Source of the DNA: a bacterium
GTDB taxonomy: Bacteria; Actinomycetota; Acidimicrobiia; Spongiisociales; ZC4RG35
DNA: 64,000 bases
Direction of reading: 5' to 3'
NCBI GenBank assembly: GCA_028823995.1
Contig: JAPPFD010000027.1
Location: 1 to 64,000 of the forward strand
Under the pieces are notes generated by a model. It was given only the letters and a program-made list of their open reading frames with translations. It searched no databases and was not told where the DNA came from. A program made the translations under genes and the position numbers. Below, piece by piece: positions 63,346 to 64,000 of this stretch; position 1 is the stretch's first letter, and each line of letters opens with the position of its first letter.

Positions 63346-64000
63346 AGTCCCAGGTGCTCCACCAGGTAGGGGTACAACCGGTCGGCGCTCACCCGGTCCT
63401 GGTGCATGGTGTCGCGGTGGCGGACCGTCACCGACTGGTCATCCAGCGAGTCGAAGTCATAGGTGACGCACAGCGGCGTGCCGATCTCGTCCTGCCGGCG
63501 GTAACGGCGCCCTATCGACTGGGTTATGTCGAACTCCACCGACATCCTCCTGCTCAGGTCGTCGGCGATCCGCGAGGCCGGCTCCACCAACGCCGGCTTC
63601 CGGGAGAGAGGAAGAACCGCCGCCTTGTAGGGCGCCAGGCGCGCATCGAGCCCCAGCACCACCCGTTCGGAGCCCCGGACCTGTTCGGTCCGGTAGGCGT
63701 CTATCAGGAAGGCAAAGGTGGTGCGGGTGGCGCCCGCGGCCGGCTCTATCACGTAGGGGACCACCCGGGTGCCGGTGGCAGGGTCGAAATAGCTCAGGTC
63801 CTCCCCGGAGTGCTCGGTGTGCTGTCTGAGGTCGAAGTCGGTCCGGTTGGCGATCCCCTCCAACTCGTCCCACCCCCACGAGAACCGGTACTCCACGTCG
63901 ACCGTCTCCACCGAGTAGTGCGACAACTCGTCGTCGCCGTGGGGACGGATCCGCAGGTTGTCGGGGTTCATCCCCAGGTCCAGGTACCAGCGCCGCCGGG
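63342..64000 (-). CDS. glyS: Glycyl-tRNA synthetase, C-terminal part (partial)
   Basis: The gene runs off the right edge; 219 codons including the stop are present. WYLDLGMNPDNLRIRPHGDDELSHYSVETVDVEYRFSWGWDELEGIANRTDFDLRQHTEHSG is the class II core of alpha2-type GlyRS, and GRRYRRQDEIGTPLCVTYDFDSLDDQSVTVRHRDTMHQDRV is the anticodon-binding domain. The track's ATG start is internal. It would charge tRNA-Gly. Confidence 0.93.
   Translation of the reverse strand, partial: RRRWYLDLGMNPDNLRIRPHGDDELSHYSVETVDVEYRFSWGWDELEGIANRTDFDLRQHTEHSGEDLSYFDPATGTRVVPYVIEPAAGATRTTFAFLIDAYRTEQVRGSERVVLGLDARLAPYKAAVLPLSRKPALVEPASRIADDLSRRMSVEFDITQSIGRRYRRQDEIGTPLCVTYDFDSLDDQSVTVRHRDTMHQDRVSADRLYPYLVEHLGL

Overview
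The window is a high-GC actinobacterial chromosome segment. The features that point there are a WhiB protein, CofD/CofE (coenzyme F420), an AccA3-type biotin carboxylase/BCCP fusion with an AccD-type carboxyltransferase, a PunA-type purine nucleoside phosphorylase, and frequent GTG/TTG starts. An uncultured Acidimicrobiia-like lineage fits best, but that is inference; no rRNA is present to settle it.

Layout. 1-1771 is an accessory edge with two unrecognised overlapping genes, hairpins and short direct repeats, ending at a tRNA-Val with encoded CCA. 1878-2505 is a WhiB7-like gene whose leader has a -10 box, two small coupled upstream ORFs and a terminator just before the start codon. 2560-9885 holds a phosphoglucose isomerase, a membrane-anchored DUF5719-like protein and a large GT2/multi-TM protein, divergent from cofD-cofE. 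9901-17130 has a sugar-nucleotide epimerase, an odd dienelactone-hydrolase-like protein, birA, an acyl-CoA carboxylase pair and a Liv-type binding lipoprotein. 17191-21218 is livFGMH, the permease LivH carrying an extra secreted N-terminal domain. 21322-24376 is a regulatory cluster: a group-2 sigma factor, an ECF-like sigma factor fused to a degenerate arsenate-reductase/LMW-phosphatase domain, and a single-pass membrane protein. 25469-27943 is an accessory island with a two-gene nuclease-like operon and a lipoprotein. 27992-34676 is the complete F1Fo ATP synthase operon (atpIBEFHAGDC). 34712-49588 is minus-strand housekeeping (glyA, cdd, ftsY, smc, mutM, rnc, plsX, rpmF, yceD, coaD, rsmD, recG), interrupted by a plus-strand CBS gene. 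49630-56381 runs forward: rpmB, two small proteins, nucleoside salvage (upp, deoB, deoA, punA), an alkyltransferase-like protein, and etfBA. 56561-59387 has amt, a beta-carbonic anhydrase, a VanZ-like protein and a coiled-coil membrane protein. The right end is dnaG-sigA, a YceI-like protein and a partial glycyl-tRNA synthetase.

The genes mostly work as standard pathway blocks: biotin ligase beside a biotin-dependent carboxylase, binding protein beside its permease/ATPase genes, and the nucleoside phosphorylases together with phosphopentomutase. The least ordinary parts are the sigma/pseudo-phosphatase fusion, the whiB7 leader, the LivH fusion, the two-gene nuclease-like pair, and a decayed 43-bp copy of the amt 3' end lying 1.7 kb downstream of amt. 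All functional calls come from motif recognition by eye; no database search was run.
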